The position numbers were made by a program, and so were the translations under genes. 64,000 bases of DNA from Nostoc cf. commune SO-36 (lineage in GTDB: Bacteria > Cyanobacteriota > Cyanobacteriia > Cyanobacteriales > Nostocaceae): contig NZ_AP025734.1 in assembly GCF_023734775.1 (NCBI RefSeq), positions 62,001-126,000 of the forward strand, written 5' to 3'. A model generated the notes under the pieces. It was not told the DNA's origin and made no database searches. It saw only the letters and a list, made by a program, of their open reading frames with translations. Position 1 is the first letter of the stretch. Each line of letters begins with the position of its first letter. Shown here piece after piece: positions 17,439-26,601 of this stretch.

Positions 17439-18119
17439 CTAGCTTGTTTGCTGCTGGTAAAGCCGCTTAAATTCCACCGGATTGAGTTGGAGATCGATCG
17501 CATTCAGCAAACTCGCTTGCTGTGATGAAATAGGTTCAATTCCCTGTTGACAACAGCTTGTCAGAAATGTCATGAAACCGCTCAATCGGTTGAATTGAGG
17601 CTGTGTTGATAGAAATGCTTCAGTCACTTTCATCGGCGGTAGGTTTGTGCCGTTCGCACAATACAGAATCGGGTTGTCTCGGTCTAGGCGCATCATGCAG
17701 TAGATCGTATCTTTGCCCTCAGTCAAGATACAAAAAGGCAGTAAATCGATTGAGCATCTGCCCAGCTTTAGATGGCGATGTCCAGCTAAGGCATAATCCA
17801 AGGGCAAGAATTTGGCAACAATCAGACGGTTTCCAAGTTGTAGATGAAATTCATTCTCTCGACCGGATAATTCTCCATGCCATTTGCCTTTGATTCGGAG
17901 TAGTTTTTCCGCCAGATTTAACTTTCCTGGCTGACCAGACAGCCCATTATGCCATTGATAGAGGTCGTAAGCATCTTGGGGCAATTCCCACGAAAAGGAA
18001 GCAGTTTTTGCTTCAATATCAGCGATTGTTAATCCAGCCTGTAGGCGGCTGGCAATTTTAGGGGCAGTCTCTCTCAGGGCAGTGTCGAAACGGTGTAGTG
18101 TGTCGATCGGTGCAGTCAT
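17439..18119 (-). CDS. SMI1/KNR4 family protein
   Basis: 226 residues. The central ELPQDAYDLYQWHNGLSG segment and the later FLPLDYALAGHRH stretch match SMI1/KNR4 (SUKH-like) domains. Bacterial members are often immunity proteins against secreted toxins, but many are uncharacterised. No toxin gene is adjacent. It heads the minus-strand trio with azoR 40 bases downstream. The role is unknown; the link to a redox sigma factor is inferred from gene order. Confidence 0.75.
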   Translation of the reverse strand: MTAPIDTLHRFDTALRETAPKIASRLQAGLTIADIEAKTASFSWELPQDAYDLYQWHNGLSGQPGKLNLAEKLLRIKGKWHGELSGRENEFHLQLGNRLIVAKFLPLDYALAGHRHLKLGRCSIDLLPFCILTEGKDTIYCMMRLDRDNPILYCANGTNLPPMKVTEAFLSTQPQFNRLSGFMTFLTSCCQQGIEPISSQQASLLNAIDLQLNPVEFKRLYQQQTS

Positions 18120-18401
18120 GGCAGTTCCTTCAAAGTTGCGCTAATCTCTCGCAGTCAGAGATTGGCTTACTTAATTAAGACGAGGAAGATGCTTTGTTTG
18201 TGACAAGACTTTGAACATTAACAAATCACCTTGAAATTGCGCTCTATCCCTGTGACTTAAGCAGCACAACGACCAAGCTCACCCGCCGCTAACCATATGG
18301 TTCGGTTCGTAAAAAAAACTCATAACAGTCGGCGTGCAACGGGCTTGTTAGACGGCTTATTTACAAGTCAATTAGTAACTATCACCCCCAGAATCAGGAG
18401 C
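18120..18401. other. Non-coding stretch before second czcA relic
   Basis: No gene, terminator or RNA is recognisable. It separates the SMI1 gene from the second czcA fragment and probably holds the promoter of the minus-strand trio. Confidence 0.4.
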
Positions 18402-18650
18402 ATTGATGCACTGGGGACGCTGCCCTTGGCGATCGCTGGCGGAGCCGGAAATGAAATTCTGCAACCGTTGGCGATCGTGGTCTTGGGCGGTTTGTTTACC
18501 TCCACGGCATTAACCTTGTTGGTTATTCCTGCCCTCTACGCTAAGTTTGGCAAATACTTGATCCCCAACCAAAAACCTGCCGACCATGAGACGAGTTTTC
18601 CTTTGAATCCCGATCTATCGGTAAATTCAGTGCTTCCAGAGATTGATTAG
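18402..18650 (+). pseudogene. czcA/cusA relic, C-terminal fragment (second copy)
   Basis: Reads ALGTLPLAIAGGAGNEILQP, then FTSTALTLLVIPALYAKFGKYLI and a normal-looking C-terminal tail ending SVLPEID. It aligns at DNA level with 15600-15775, so the same czcA 3' region flanks the sigma/azoreductase/SMI1 trio on both sides in the same direction. Only about 80 residues remain. Sequence upstream of 18400 is unrelated to czcA. Confidence 0.82.
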
Positions 18651-18831
18651 AGATTAATTAGAGGTGCGATCGCGCCAACTCTGTGAAGTCAAAGCGATCG
18701 CATTCTCATCAGTACTAGGAATTCTGAAATGCCCCAAAGTAATGTAATTAAAAATCCTTGGTTTTAATGAAACAGTTATTGCTTTTTGTTGCAATAAACT
18801 TTACTCTAAATCCTAAATGGAGGTGTCAAAG

Positions 18832-19257
18832 TTGAGTTGGATGGTTTTCTCCTACTCCCTTCCTTCCAAATCTTCTTCCAGCCCTCGTGTCACATTGTGG
18901 CGACGGTTGCGACGATTGGGAGCCATCTCACTGAAAGGCAGCATTCACGTCCTTCCCGCTCGTGACGAATGTATAGAATCTTTCCAGTGGTTAGCTCAGG
19001 AAGTTCAACAGGCCAAGGGTGAAGCCCTAGTAACGCGGGTTGAGCAGTTTGAGGGATTGGCTGACCAGGAAATCATCTCACTGTTCCATAAAGCTCGGAG
19101 TGAAGAGTATCAAGAAATTGAAGCCCAAGCAATTGAACTTGAAAAGTCTGTGAATCTTACTGCCAACCTGGAAGGTCGTAGCAGTCTGCTGGAAACCTTA
19201 GAAAAGCTGCGTAAACAACACACCGAAATTACCCGTGTAGACCCAATTTGTCACTAA
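18832..19257 (+). CDS. ChrB N-terminal domain protein (chromate-resistance related)
   Basis: About 141 residues. The opening SWMVFSYSLPSKSSSSPRV and LWRRLRRLGAISLKGSIHVL is the ChrB N-terminal domain. The start is taken as TTG at 18832, because GGAGGTG lies 6 bases upstream and family members begin at this point; an ATG at 18817 overlaps that Shine-Dalgarno. Full ChrB is about 310 residues with a C-terminal chromate-sensing domain; that part is absent, and a coiled, Glu-rich segment ends the protein. No ChrA chromate transporter is nearby, so the role is uncertain. Confidence 0.72.
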   Translation: MSWMVFSYSLPSKSSSSPRVTLWRRLRRLGAISLKGSIHVLPARDECIESFQWLAQEVQQAKGEALVTRVEQFEGLADQEIISLFHKARSEEYQEIEAQAIELEKSVNLTANLEGRSSLLETLEKLRKQHTEITRVDPICH

Positions 19258-19315
19258 GATTGCCTCAGTTGCTGCCCTGCTTACCATCTTTACTGACACG
19301 TTCTTCTTTTAATGG

Positions 19316-19493
19316 GGCTTAGACAAAAAATACCCAGAAAATAGCCTCTAATCTATATACAGACAGACCTTGACATCGTTTTGCTTAGTTTCTTAATTTA
19401 TCTGAGTTTCAGCCATTTTTGAGGATTTGGTGTATTTATCTTAACTCTGTATGAGTTTGAGGCTTGTTTTTCCCTCAAAAAAGTTTAAGTACC
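19316..19493. repeat. MITE-like element, copy 2 (pair with 6693-6869)
   Basis: About 178 bases matching 6693-6869 along the whole length, with the same order of conserved blocks: TTAGACAAAAA, CTATATACAGA, TTTGGTGTATTT, GTTTGAGGCTTGTTTTT and GTTTAAGT. Divergence between copies is substantial, so the insertions are old or independent. No shared reading frame. It fills most of the gap between the ChrB-like gene and the secreted protein gene. Confidence 0.65.
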
Positions 19494-19557
19494 GTTAAAA
19501 GTACTTAAACAAAAACTCATTAGCTCAAAAATCCCAAACTTAAGCACTGCTAATGTA

Positions 19558-20004
19558 CTAGTCTACCAAACCAGGCAAACCCCGCATCTGACGTAGAGCA
19601 TTTAAGCAGGCTGGGCAATCGCAGCTGAACAAAGTTATGGAAGTTTCACTCTCTTCATCAGTGAATTGTAACTCAGGAAGCTCTTGGACAGAGGCATAGG
19701 CTAACTCTACAGCCCCACCCTGTTCTAGTTGAGCTTGGGGAGCGGTGAACTCTATAACTCTATCTTCATTTGGTTGAGCTTGGGCTGGTTTCACCCCTGG
19801 TGTAGATGCAGAAGCAATAGTATTGCTAACCCGTATGCAGACCATTTTCTTCGTTGCTGAGTGGGGGGATTGTATACAAGAAAGACGGTTGCCTGCTGCA
19901 TCCACGGTCTGATTTGCATAAGATGGTTGAGTCATCATGATCGTAGACATCACAGACGCAAACAGTGCAGGGCTGGAAAACAAGGTGAGGAGAAATTTGT
20001 TCAT
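19558..20004 (-). CDS. Small secreted protein with C-terminal CxC-x2-C motif
   Basis: 148 residues. The signal peptide MNKFLLTLFSSPALFASVMS probably ends near SYANQ. The mature part has cysteines in NRLSCIQSP and MVCIRV, an acidic middle, and a C-terminal SCDCPACLNALRQMRG motif that could bind metal or form disulfides. I do not recognise the family. It lies near chromate- and metal-related genes; a periplasmic role is likely from the signal alone. Confidence 0.65.
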   Translation of the reverse strand: MNKFLLTLFSSPALFASVMSTIMMTQPSYANQTVDAAGNRLSCIQSPHSATKKMVCIRVSNTIASASTPGVKPAQAQPNEDRVIEFTAPQAQLEQGGAVELAYASVQELPELQFTDEESETSITLFSCDCPACLNALRQMRGLPGLVD

Positions 20005-20493
20005 TTATTCAAAAGCGTTTGTGACTGCTCACACCTTTAAATTATTACTGAGTAACTTATATACAAATATAGACAAGATACTGATGATATCTCAGTATCT
20101 TGTAAAAAGTGCATGTAAACGATAGCATACCAGAGGCTGTTTGTAATGTCCAGAGAGTGTAGAGCCAGCAACCAATTCGCAATTCGCAATGACGCTCCTA
20201 CGGACGCTCGTTCCTCTCTACGAGACGCTGCACGTAGCTTGCTTCCCCGTAGGGGTACGGTACCGCAATTACGTTTTTTAACGGGGATTTAACCCCGACA
20301 CAAAACGTGCTGCCTGTAGAGGCAGGGGAATTAAACTGAACATACTTTGTTAAATCATAACGCCTAACTAAATTTTCTTTGAGAGCGGACACGGATTTTC
20401 TCCTTGTGCAGCTTCATAATAAAGTTCTAAAGCCTCGATGACAGCGAGTATGACCAAATCTCTGCTACACTGCGCCACAAATATTCAACCTTG
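20005..20493. other. Intergenic region with short palindromic repeats
   Basis: No gene supported. 20195-20270 holds clustered repeat-like sequence (CGCTCG, GAGACGCTG, CCCCGTAGGGG). 20279-20296 contains the palindrome CGGGGATTTAACCCCG. Both types are frequent between cyanobacterial genes. The part nearest czcA carries the regulatory repeat listed separately. Confidence 0.45.
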
Positions 20494-20510
20494 ATTTCAT
20501 CCTGATTTCA
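20494..20510. promoter_or_regulatory. 11-bp-spaced ATTTCA direct repeat upstream of czcA
   Basis: ATTTCA occurs at 20494 and 20505 (TGAAAT on the other strand), exactly 11 bases apart and about 106 bases before the pump start. The same arrangement precedes czcB and both DUF2808 genes. The 11-bp tandem spacing is the usual geometry for an OmpR-family dimer, so this is a candidate response-regulator box. Confidence 0.6.
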
Positions 20511-20615
20511 TCTTCATTTGAGACATTAGATACAGTGCCAGATTGTCAAAATTACAGATTATCCCAGATAGATTCACTGTATCGTCAAGCAAAAAACCCT
20601 TGATTTGTCTCAAAA

Positions 20616-23600
20616 ATGCTCAATTCCATTGTTAAATGGTCGATCGCGCAAAGGTGGCTAATCGTTATTGCCTCGATATTAATTAGTTTGTGGGGATTGC
20701 GCGTCATAACGCAAATGCCCCTCGACGTATTTCCTGCTTTCGCTCCGCCCCAAGTAGAAATTCAAGTTGAAGCTTCTGGTTTAGCACCAGAAGAAATTGA
20801 GTCTTTGGTGACTCGCCCAATTGAGAGCGCGATTAATGGCACACCTGGACTGGAATCGTTGCGGTCTTCATCTGCAATTGGGATTTCTGCTATTAAAACT
20901 GTCTTTAGCTGGGACACTGAGATATACCGTGCCCGTCAACTGGTAACAGAACGATTACAAGGGGTGAAACTGCCACAGGGAGTTGAACAGCCGGAAATCT
21001 TGCCTGTCAATTCGCCCTTGGGATGGGCTGTTAAATACGCTTTCTCCTCCCAAAGCACTGACATGATGGAGGTGTGGCGAATTGTCAACTGGGATGTGAA
21101 AAATCGCTTGCTGGCTGTACCAGGGGTGAGTAATGTATTTCTCTATGGTGGCGATGAACGGCAGTATCAAGTTTTAGTTGATCCAGACAAGCTCAAAGCC
21201 TATAGTGTATCCCTGCCAGAAGTTACCAAGGCAGTGCAGAATGCCAACGTCAATGTGCCGGGAGGATTTTTGATTACTCCTGATCAAGAAACCTTGATTC
21301 GGGGGATTGGGCGCATTGAGTCGATTGACAAGCTGAAGCGTTCGGTTATCAAAGCAGTTAAAGGCACACCCATATTACTAGAACAAGTCGCAGAGGTCAA
21401 AATTGGCCCAGGACTCAGACGAGGAGATGGACTATTTCAGGGCAAACGAGCAGTAATTTTAACTGTCTCTAAGCAGCCTGCGGCAGATACACCCACTGTA
21501 GTCAAAGCTGTAGAAGCAGCAATGGAAGAGATTAAGCCAGGGCTACCGCAGGATGTCAAGGTTACTAAAACCTTTGACCAAGATTTATTCATCGAAGCTT
21601 CAATCAAAAACGTTGAAGAAGCACTGCGCGATGGCATCATTATTGTTTCAGTCATCCTGATTATTTTCCTGATGAACTGGCGCACGGTAATTATTAGTCT
21701 TAGCGCCCTACCTCTGTCATTACTGTTAGGCATGATTATTCTTAGCTGGACTGGACAGGGCATTAATACAATGACCTTGGGTGGACTGGTAGTTGCAATT
21801 GGTTCAGTGGTGGATGATGCGATCGTTGATATGGAAAACGTCTACCGCCGATTAAGGGAAAACCAAATAGCAGGAAACCCGAAAAATCCTTTACAAGTAG
21901 TGTTTGACGGCTCAGTAGAGGTGCGCGTCAGTGTTTTATTCTCGACAGTCATTATCGCAGTAGTCTTTGCTCCAATTTTTGTCCTGTCTGGGGTAGAAGG
22001 TCGCATTTTCACACCGATGGGAATGGCGTATTTGCTATCGATTCTCGCTTCTACCTTAGTTGCATTAACGCTGACTCCAGCATTATGTGCCTTGTTGCTG
22101 GCAAATCAACCTTTACCCAGTACAGAGACTTGGCTAGAGCGCAAAGTACATCAATTTTATCGTCCAGCGTTGAAGTTCTCGATTCGCCGTCCCCAGGTAA
22201 TTTTGGGAGTTGCGCTTGCGGGCTTTGTTGCTTCCATAATTATTCTACCTGGGTTGGGAAAAGTCTTTCTACCAGAATTTCAAGACCGTTCTTTGGTCAA
22301 TTCAATGGTTCTTTTACCTGGTGAATCTCTGAATGCAACTAACCAAGCAGCTTTAGCGGTGATGGATGCGCTCAAAAACGATCGCCGTTTCGATTTCATT
22401 GCGTTGCGATCTGGATTTGCTCAAGGAGATCCAGAAGTAGCAGGGGTCAACTTTGGCGAGTTGGATGTGCAGATTAGCGAAGCCGGAGCGAAAAATCGGG
22501 ACAAGACTGTTGAAGTACTCCGCAAAGAGTTTGAAAAACTTCCTGGTGTGGCGACTAATATTGGTGGATTTATCTCACACCGCATAGATGATATTCTCTC
22601 AGGTGTGAGGAGTGCGATCGCAGTCAAAATTTACGGCCCCGAACTCAAACAACTCCGCACCCTTGGTCAACAGGTACAATCCGCGATGAGTGGTATTCCT
22701 GGCATTGTGGATCTGCAACTCGAACCCCAAATCCCAGTCAAACAAATTCAAATTCAGTTTGACCGCGATGCAGCAGCACGTTATGGACTAACCGTGGGGG
22801 AACTGGCAGAAACAATTGAGACTGGGCTAAATGGCAAAGCAGTTTCTCAAGTGTTGGAGAAGCAACAAACGTTTAATCTGGTCGTGTGGTTGCAAGAGCG
22901 CTATCGTAATAATTTAGATGTAATTGGCAATTTGTTGGTAGATACACCCAACGGGCAGAAAATCCCTTTATCCCAGGTTGCCAAAGTTGATTATGGCACG
23001 GGGCCAAGTACCATTAATCGTGAAAATGTTTCCCGGCTGATTGTGGTTTCTGCCAACGTTTCTGGAAAGGATTTGGGTTCTGTAATTAAAGATGTACGCG
23101 ATCGCGTTAAACAAATTCAACTGCCTGGAGGATACTATGTCCAATTTGGCGGACAGTTTCAAGCACAGGAACAAGCCACGCAGACATTAATTATTGCAGG
23201 TGGAATTGCTTTTGCAGTGATTTCCGTACTGATTTACTTTGCCGTCAAGTCAATTCCTGCCACAATCATGATTATGATTAACTTGCCACTGGCATTAATT
23301 GGTGGTGTCATCTCTGTGTCCTTGAGTGGTGGTATTATTTCCGTTGCTTCGATGGTTGGTTTTATCACTCTATTTGGTGTAGCTACCCGTAACGGATTGT
23401 TGTTAGTGGATAACTATAATAATCGTCTTGCTGAGGGAATACCACTCAAACAAGTAATTGTTGATGGTTCGATGGAAAGATTAGTAGCGATTCTCCTCAC
23501 AGCACTTTCGTCAGCGCTAGGTATGGTTCCCCTAGTAATTGGTTCTGGTGCAGGTAAAGAAATTTTGCAACCTTTGGCTGTGGTAGTGTTAGGAGGCTTA

Positions 23601-23726
23601 TTTACTTCCACTGCTTTAACATTATTAGTTTTGCCGGCTTTATATTCGCTATTTGGGAGATTTTTAGTTCCAAAAAAGACTACACAGATATACGATATCA
23701 AAGTTACTCAAGGTTCAGTTGTATGA
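20616..23726 (+). CDS. Heavy-metal RND efflux pump, CusA/CzcA family
   Basis: 1036 residues, the normal length. There are two large periplasmic loops and 12 membrane helices, with PLDVFPAFAPPQVEIQVEA near the start. The TM4 region is GGLVVAIGSVVDDAIVDMEN, with two Asp and a Glu that relay protons. The C-terminal block FGVATRNGLLLVDNYNN is conserved. The AIG opening of TM4 is closer to the CusA type than to the DFG of Zn/Co CzcA, so the metal is not settled. It acts with an adaptor and an outer-membrane channel, neither encoded next to it; the adaptor may be CzcB at 49.6 kb. A lipoprotein gene follows. Confidence 0.92.
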   Translation: MLNSIVKWSIAQRWLIVIASILISLWGLRVITQMPLDVFPAFAPPQVEIQVEASGLAPEEIESLVTRPIESAINGTPGLESLRSSSAIGISAIKTVFSWDTEIYRARQLVTERLQGVKLPQGVEQPEILPVNSPLGWAVKYAFSSQSTDMMEVWRIVNWDVKNRLLAVPGVSNVFLYGGDERQYQVLVDPDKLKAYSVSLPEVTKAVQNANVNVPGGFLITPDQETLIRGIGRIESIDKLKRSVIKAVKGTPILLEQVAEVKIGPGLRRGDGLFQGKRAVILTVSKQPAADTPTVVKAVEAAMEEIKPGLPQDVKVTKTFDQDLFIEASIKNVEEALRDGIIIVSVILIIFLMNWRTVIISLSALPLSLLLGMIILSWTGQGINTMTLGGLVVAIGSVVDDAIVDMENVYRRLRENQIAGNPKNPLQVVFDGSVEVRVSVLFSTVIIAVVFAPIFVLSGVEGRIFTPMGMAYLLSILASTLVALTLTPALCALLLANQPLPSTETWLERKVHQFYRPALKFSIRRPQVILGVALAGFVASIIILPGLGKVFLPEFQDRSLVNSMVLLPGESLNATNQAALAVMDALKNDRRFDFIALRSGFAQGDPEVAGVNFGELDVQISEAGAKNRDKTVEVLRKEFEKLPGVATNIGGFISHRIDDILSGVRSAIAVKIYGPELKQLRTLGQQVQSAMSGIPGIVDLQLEPQIPVKQIQIQFDRDAAARYGLTVGELAETIETGLNGKAVSQVLEKQQTFNLVVWLQERYRNNLDVIGNLLVDTPNGQKIPLSQVAKVDYGTGPSTINRENVSRLIVVSANVSGKDLGSVIKDVRDRVKQIQLPGGYYVQFGGQFQAQEQATQTLIIAGGIAFAVISVLIYFAVKSIPATIMIMINLPLALIGGVISVSLSGGIISVASMVGFITLFGVATRNGLLLVDNYNNRLAEGIPLKQVIVDGSMERLVAILLTALSSALGMVPLVIGSGAGKEILQPLAVVVLGGLFTSTALTLLVLPALYSLFGRFLVPKKTTQIYDIKVTQGSVV

Positions 23727-23744
23727 CACTTAATTTATTAATGA

Positions 23745-23768
23745 TTTCCAGATGTCCACCTGGAAATA
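23745..23768 (+). terminator. Hairpin after czcA
   Basis: An 8-bp stem, ATTTCCAG / CTGGAAAT, with an 8-base loop lies 19 bases after the pump stop. No T-run follows, so it may attenuate or protect mRNA ends instead of terminating fully. The lipoprotein gene starts 69 bases later. Confidence 0.4.
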
Positions 23769-23836
23769 CACAGATATTCATGCACTTTGCATGTAATTGA
23801 TCACAATTTTTCTAATAATCAATGAGGAGTAAATCA

Positions 23837-24325
23837 ATGCAATCATTCAAACTAGGTTTTATTATTTTTGCAAGTACAGGATTATTTTTCTTAGGAGCTT
23901 GCAGTAATCAAGCTTCTGACTCTAGTAGTAATCCTTCTAGTCCTTCTACAGAAAATACTAACAAAACCGAACCAGCCGCCAAAACTGAAACATCTGCTCA
24001 TGGCGACTCGCATGGTAAAAATGCTCAAGTTGTTGAAGTGGGAAAATATCACTTAGAGTTAGTGCCTGAGACAGAAGATGGCACGACTCACTTAGATTTA
24101 TATTTGCAAACAGGTGACAAACACCAAGCAGTTCCAAATGCGAAAGTTACTGCTGATATTCAGTCACCCGATGGAAAGCAAAAAACAGTTCCCCTAACGT
24201 ATGATGCTGATGGTAAACACTACGCTGCCAAGCTAGATAAAGGTGCCGCAGGGCAATATCAGGTGAAAATTACTGCAAATGTTGGCGGCGAAAAGGTCAA
24301 CGGTCGGTTTAGTTTTAATCAGTGA
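23837..24325 (+). CDS. Lipoprotein paired with RND pump (copy 1)
   Basis: 162 residues from the ATG at 23837, preceded by AGGAG 7 bases upstream; the ATG at 23822 is upstream of that Shine-Dalgarno. The signal peptide has a lipobox LGAC with Cys22. A Ser/Thr/Asn-rich linker and HGDSHGK lead to a beta-rich domain (KYHLELVPETEDGTTHLDLY ... GQYQVKITANVGGEKVNGRF). It is clearly homologous to the lipoprotein at 39742-40320. The domain resembles FixH/YtkA-like folds. It probably sits in the envelope and binds metal or assists the pump; this is inferred from position and His content. Confidence 0.78.
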   Translation: MQSFKLGFIIFASTGLFFLGACSNQASDSSSNPSSPSTENTNKTEPAAKTETSAHGDSHGKNAQVVEVGKYHLELVPETEDGTTHLDLYLQTGDKHQAVPNAKVTADIQSPDGKQKTVPLTYDADGKHYAAKLDKGAAGQYQVKITANVGGEKVNGRFSFNQ

Positions 24326-24595
24326 TCTGAGTATTTAGGCATCGCTTGCAGGGCAGTTATGGCGCGATCGCCTCCGGCGGGCGGGTACGCCATCGCAAAG
24401 CACGAAAACTCTCCCAAAGTCTCATTCAGTCTGGAAACTCATGGCAAGTTTATTATTTAATTAAACTCGACAACTAATTCCGAAAAAATCGAAATAATAA
24501 TGCTTTCAGCCTCCGTTACGGCAAATTTATCCTTTAAAAAACGGTAATCTTTTACTTTAAGTCACGAGGCTTTGATGTAGAGAGAAAAAAGCAGT

Positions 24596-26515
24596 TCAAT
24601 TCTTCAGCAACCGTAAACCACTGAGTGTCACGAGTACGGTAGATCCTTCGTGACCTAAAACCCCTAGAGGTAGACTCATGTGTCCAGTAAAGTTGGCAAT
24701 GAGTAGCAGCACAATGAAACCAAGGGCAAACACAATATTCTGCTTGACGATGCGTTGAGAGCGACGACCCAGACGAACGGCATACTCTAATTTTTCTAGG
24801 CGGTCTGCCATTAACACAATGTCTGCTGTTTCCAGCGCCACATCACTGCCTGCGGCTCCCATCGCAATTCCCACGGATGCCTGCGCCAAAGCTGGAGCAT
24901 CGTTAATCCCATCCCCTACCATTGCAACAGCCGGGTACTGCTTCTGTAGCCGCCGAATTACCTCAACTTTATCTTCGGGCAACAGTTCGGCATACACGCG
25001 ATCGACTCCAGTCTCTTGAGCGATGCTCTGTGCCGTTCGTTCGTTGTCGCCTGTCAACATAGCAATCTGCTCAATCCCTAAGCGTTTTAGGTTTGCGATC
25101 GCTTGTTTAGCTGTCGGTCGCACAATATCGGCAACGGCAATGATTCCGAGGATACGTCCGGTATCAGCAACCCAAACCACTGTTTTGCCTTCCTGTTCCC
25201 ACTGTTGGCTTTGCTGAGTTAGAGCATCTGGACAAGGGTTTGCATGAGTTTGAACAAAAGCAGCTTTACCGACTACAGCCATTTTGCCTGCAACATCTCC
25301 GGTAATCCCCTGTCCTGCTTGAGCTTGAACATTAGTGGCTTCAGTCCATTTCAACTGTTGCTTCCGAGCCGCTTGAACGATCGCGTCTCCAATCGGATGC
25401 TCTGACAAACTTTCCAAAGATGCCGCGACCTGGAGCAACTGATCTCCTGCTTGTTCGACTGTCATGACGTGGACAACTTGAGGTTTGCCCGTCGTTAAGG
25501 TTCCGGTTTTATCAAAGGCGATCGCTTTGATCCGTCCAATCATTTCCAGTTGAGCACCGTTCTTGAACAAAATTCCGTTTCGTGCGCCATTGGCAACTCC
25601 CGACAGCAGTGTGGGCATAGTCGCTGCCATCAACGCACAGGGCGAAGCTACCACCAGAAAAATTAGCGCCCGATAAATTGTATTCTCCCAAGTCCAACCC
25701 AGAAAGAACGGAGGTAGGGTTGCGAGCAGAATACCCATCAACACAATCACCTTCGCGTAGACTCGCTCAAATCGTTCAATGAACTGTTGGGAAGGCGGCG
25801 TTTCTGTTTGCGCCTGCTCCACCAGTCGAATCACTCGCTGAATCAGGCTACTTTCGGGTGGCTGATGAATTTTGAGTCTGAGTGCTCCATTGCCATTGAT
25901 GGTGCCTGCAAAAACTTGATCGCCCGCTACTTTCTCAACGGGCATCGACTCTCCGGTAATGGAAGCCTGGTTGAGGGTGCTGAATCCTTCAATTACCACA
26001 CCATCAGTCGGAACCAGTTCTCCCGGTTTAACCAGGACTTGATCCCCAATTCGTAGCTCAGAAACGGGGATTAGTTGTTCTTGCCCATTCAGCAGTTTCC
26101 GGGCGGTATCGGAGGTAAGGCTCATCAGTCCTCGAATACTACGCTCGGTTCGTTGCATCGCATAGCGTTCGAGAGCGCCGCTGATCGCGAAGATCAGAAT
26201 TAACACAGCCCCATCGACGATGAAGTAATACTCTTGTTGCCAAAGCCCTAAAGCCGCTGCCCCCAATGCTGCGACAATCATCAGCAGGTCTACGTCCAGT
26301 TCTTTTTCTCGAAATAGCGTCGTTAACCCCTCACGCGCACTTTTATAGCCCCCAATGACATAGGCAGCCGGGAGAATCAGGAAGCTGAGTCCCAGCCACC
26401 CTTGGTTGAGGGTAAACCAACCAAGAAATACGAGGATTGCACAGACCCCAGAGGCGATCGCGTCTGGATGATCCTTCAGCAAGGAAGGAAAGCGAGGCAG
26501 TGTAGTAGAAGACAT
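24596..26515 (-). CDS. coaT: P1B-4-type cobalt-exporting ATPase CoaT
   Basis: 639 residues without an N-terminal metal-binding domain. Motifs: TGES (actuator), SPCALM in the ion channel helix, DKTGTLTTGKP (phosphorylated Asp), SEHPIGDA and GDGINDAPAL. The SPC motif marks the P1B-4 group that exports cobalt, unlike the CPC of the ZiaA-type ATPase at 52.5 kb. It is divergent from coaR over an 86-base region containing a MerR-type operator. In Synechocystis this same pair gives cobalt tolerance. It exports Co(II) from the cytoplasm across the inner membrane. Confidence 0.9.
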   Translation of the reverse strand: MSSTTLPRFPSLLKDHPDAIASGVCAILVFLGWFTLNQGWLGLSFLILPAAYVIGGYKSAREGLTTLFREKELDVDLLMIVAALGAAALGLWQQEYYFIVDGAVLILIFAISGALERYAMQRTERSIRGLMSLTSDTARKLLNGQEQLIPVSELRIGDQVLVKPGELVPTDGVVIEGFSTLNQASITGESMPVEKVAGDQVFAGTINGNGALRLKIHQPPESSLIQRVIRLVEQAQTETPPSQQFIERFERVYAKVIVLMGILLATLPPFFLGWTWENTIYRALIFLVVASPCALMAATMPTLLSGVANGARNGILFKNGAQLEMIGRIKAIAFDKTGTLTTGKPQVVHVMTVEQAGDQLLQVAASLESLSEHPIGDAIVQAARKQQLKWTEATNVQAQAGQGITGDVAGKMAVVGKAAFVQTHANPCPDALTQQSQQWEQEGKTVVWVADTGRILGIIAVADIVRPTAKQAIANLKRLGIEQIAMLTGDNERTAQSIAQETGVDRVYAELLPEDKVEVIRRLQKQYPAVAMVGDGINDAPALAQASVGIAMGAAGSDVALETADIVLMADRLEKLEYAVRLGRRSQRIVKQNIVFALGFIVLLLIANFTGHMSLPLGVLGHEGSTVLVTLSGLRLLKN

Positions 26516-26557
26516 TTGGCAATGGGTTGAGATAAAATTACTTCTCTACCCTAAACC

Positions 26558-26579
26558 TTGACATTAATGTAAATGTCAA
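26558..26579 (-). promoter_or_regulatory. coaT promoter-operator with 20-bp spacing
   Basis: An inverted repeat TTGACAT / ATGTCAA with 8 bases between. On the coaT strand TTGACA (26579-26574) serves as -35, and TAGGGT (26553-26548) lies 20 bases on as -10. Over-long spacing is the hallmark of MerR-activated promoters and has been described for the coaT promoter of Synechocystis. Confidence 0.7.
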
Positions 26580-26601
26580 CCTTTAATCTGAAATTAGAAG
26601 T

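Noticed and set aside
15278..18650. Programmed excision element separating a czcA gene (as in heterocyst differentiation)
   Set aside because: The two czcA pieces overlap in content and the left one is heavily deleted, and no recombinase gene lies between, so excision would not restore a gene.
20198..20392. 64-codon frame with Pro/Val/Ser-rich product
   Set aside because: It reads through clustered intergenic palindromic repeats (CCCCGTAGGGG, CGGGGATTTAACCCCG).
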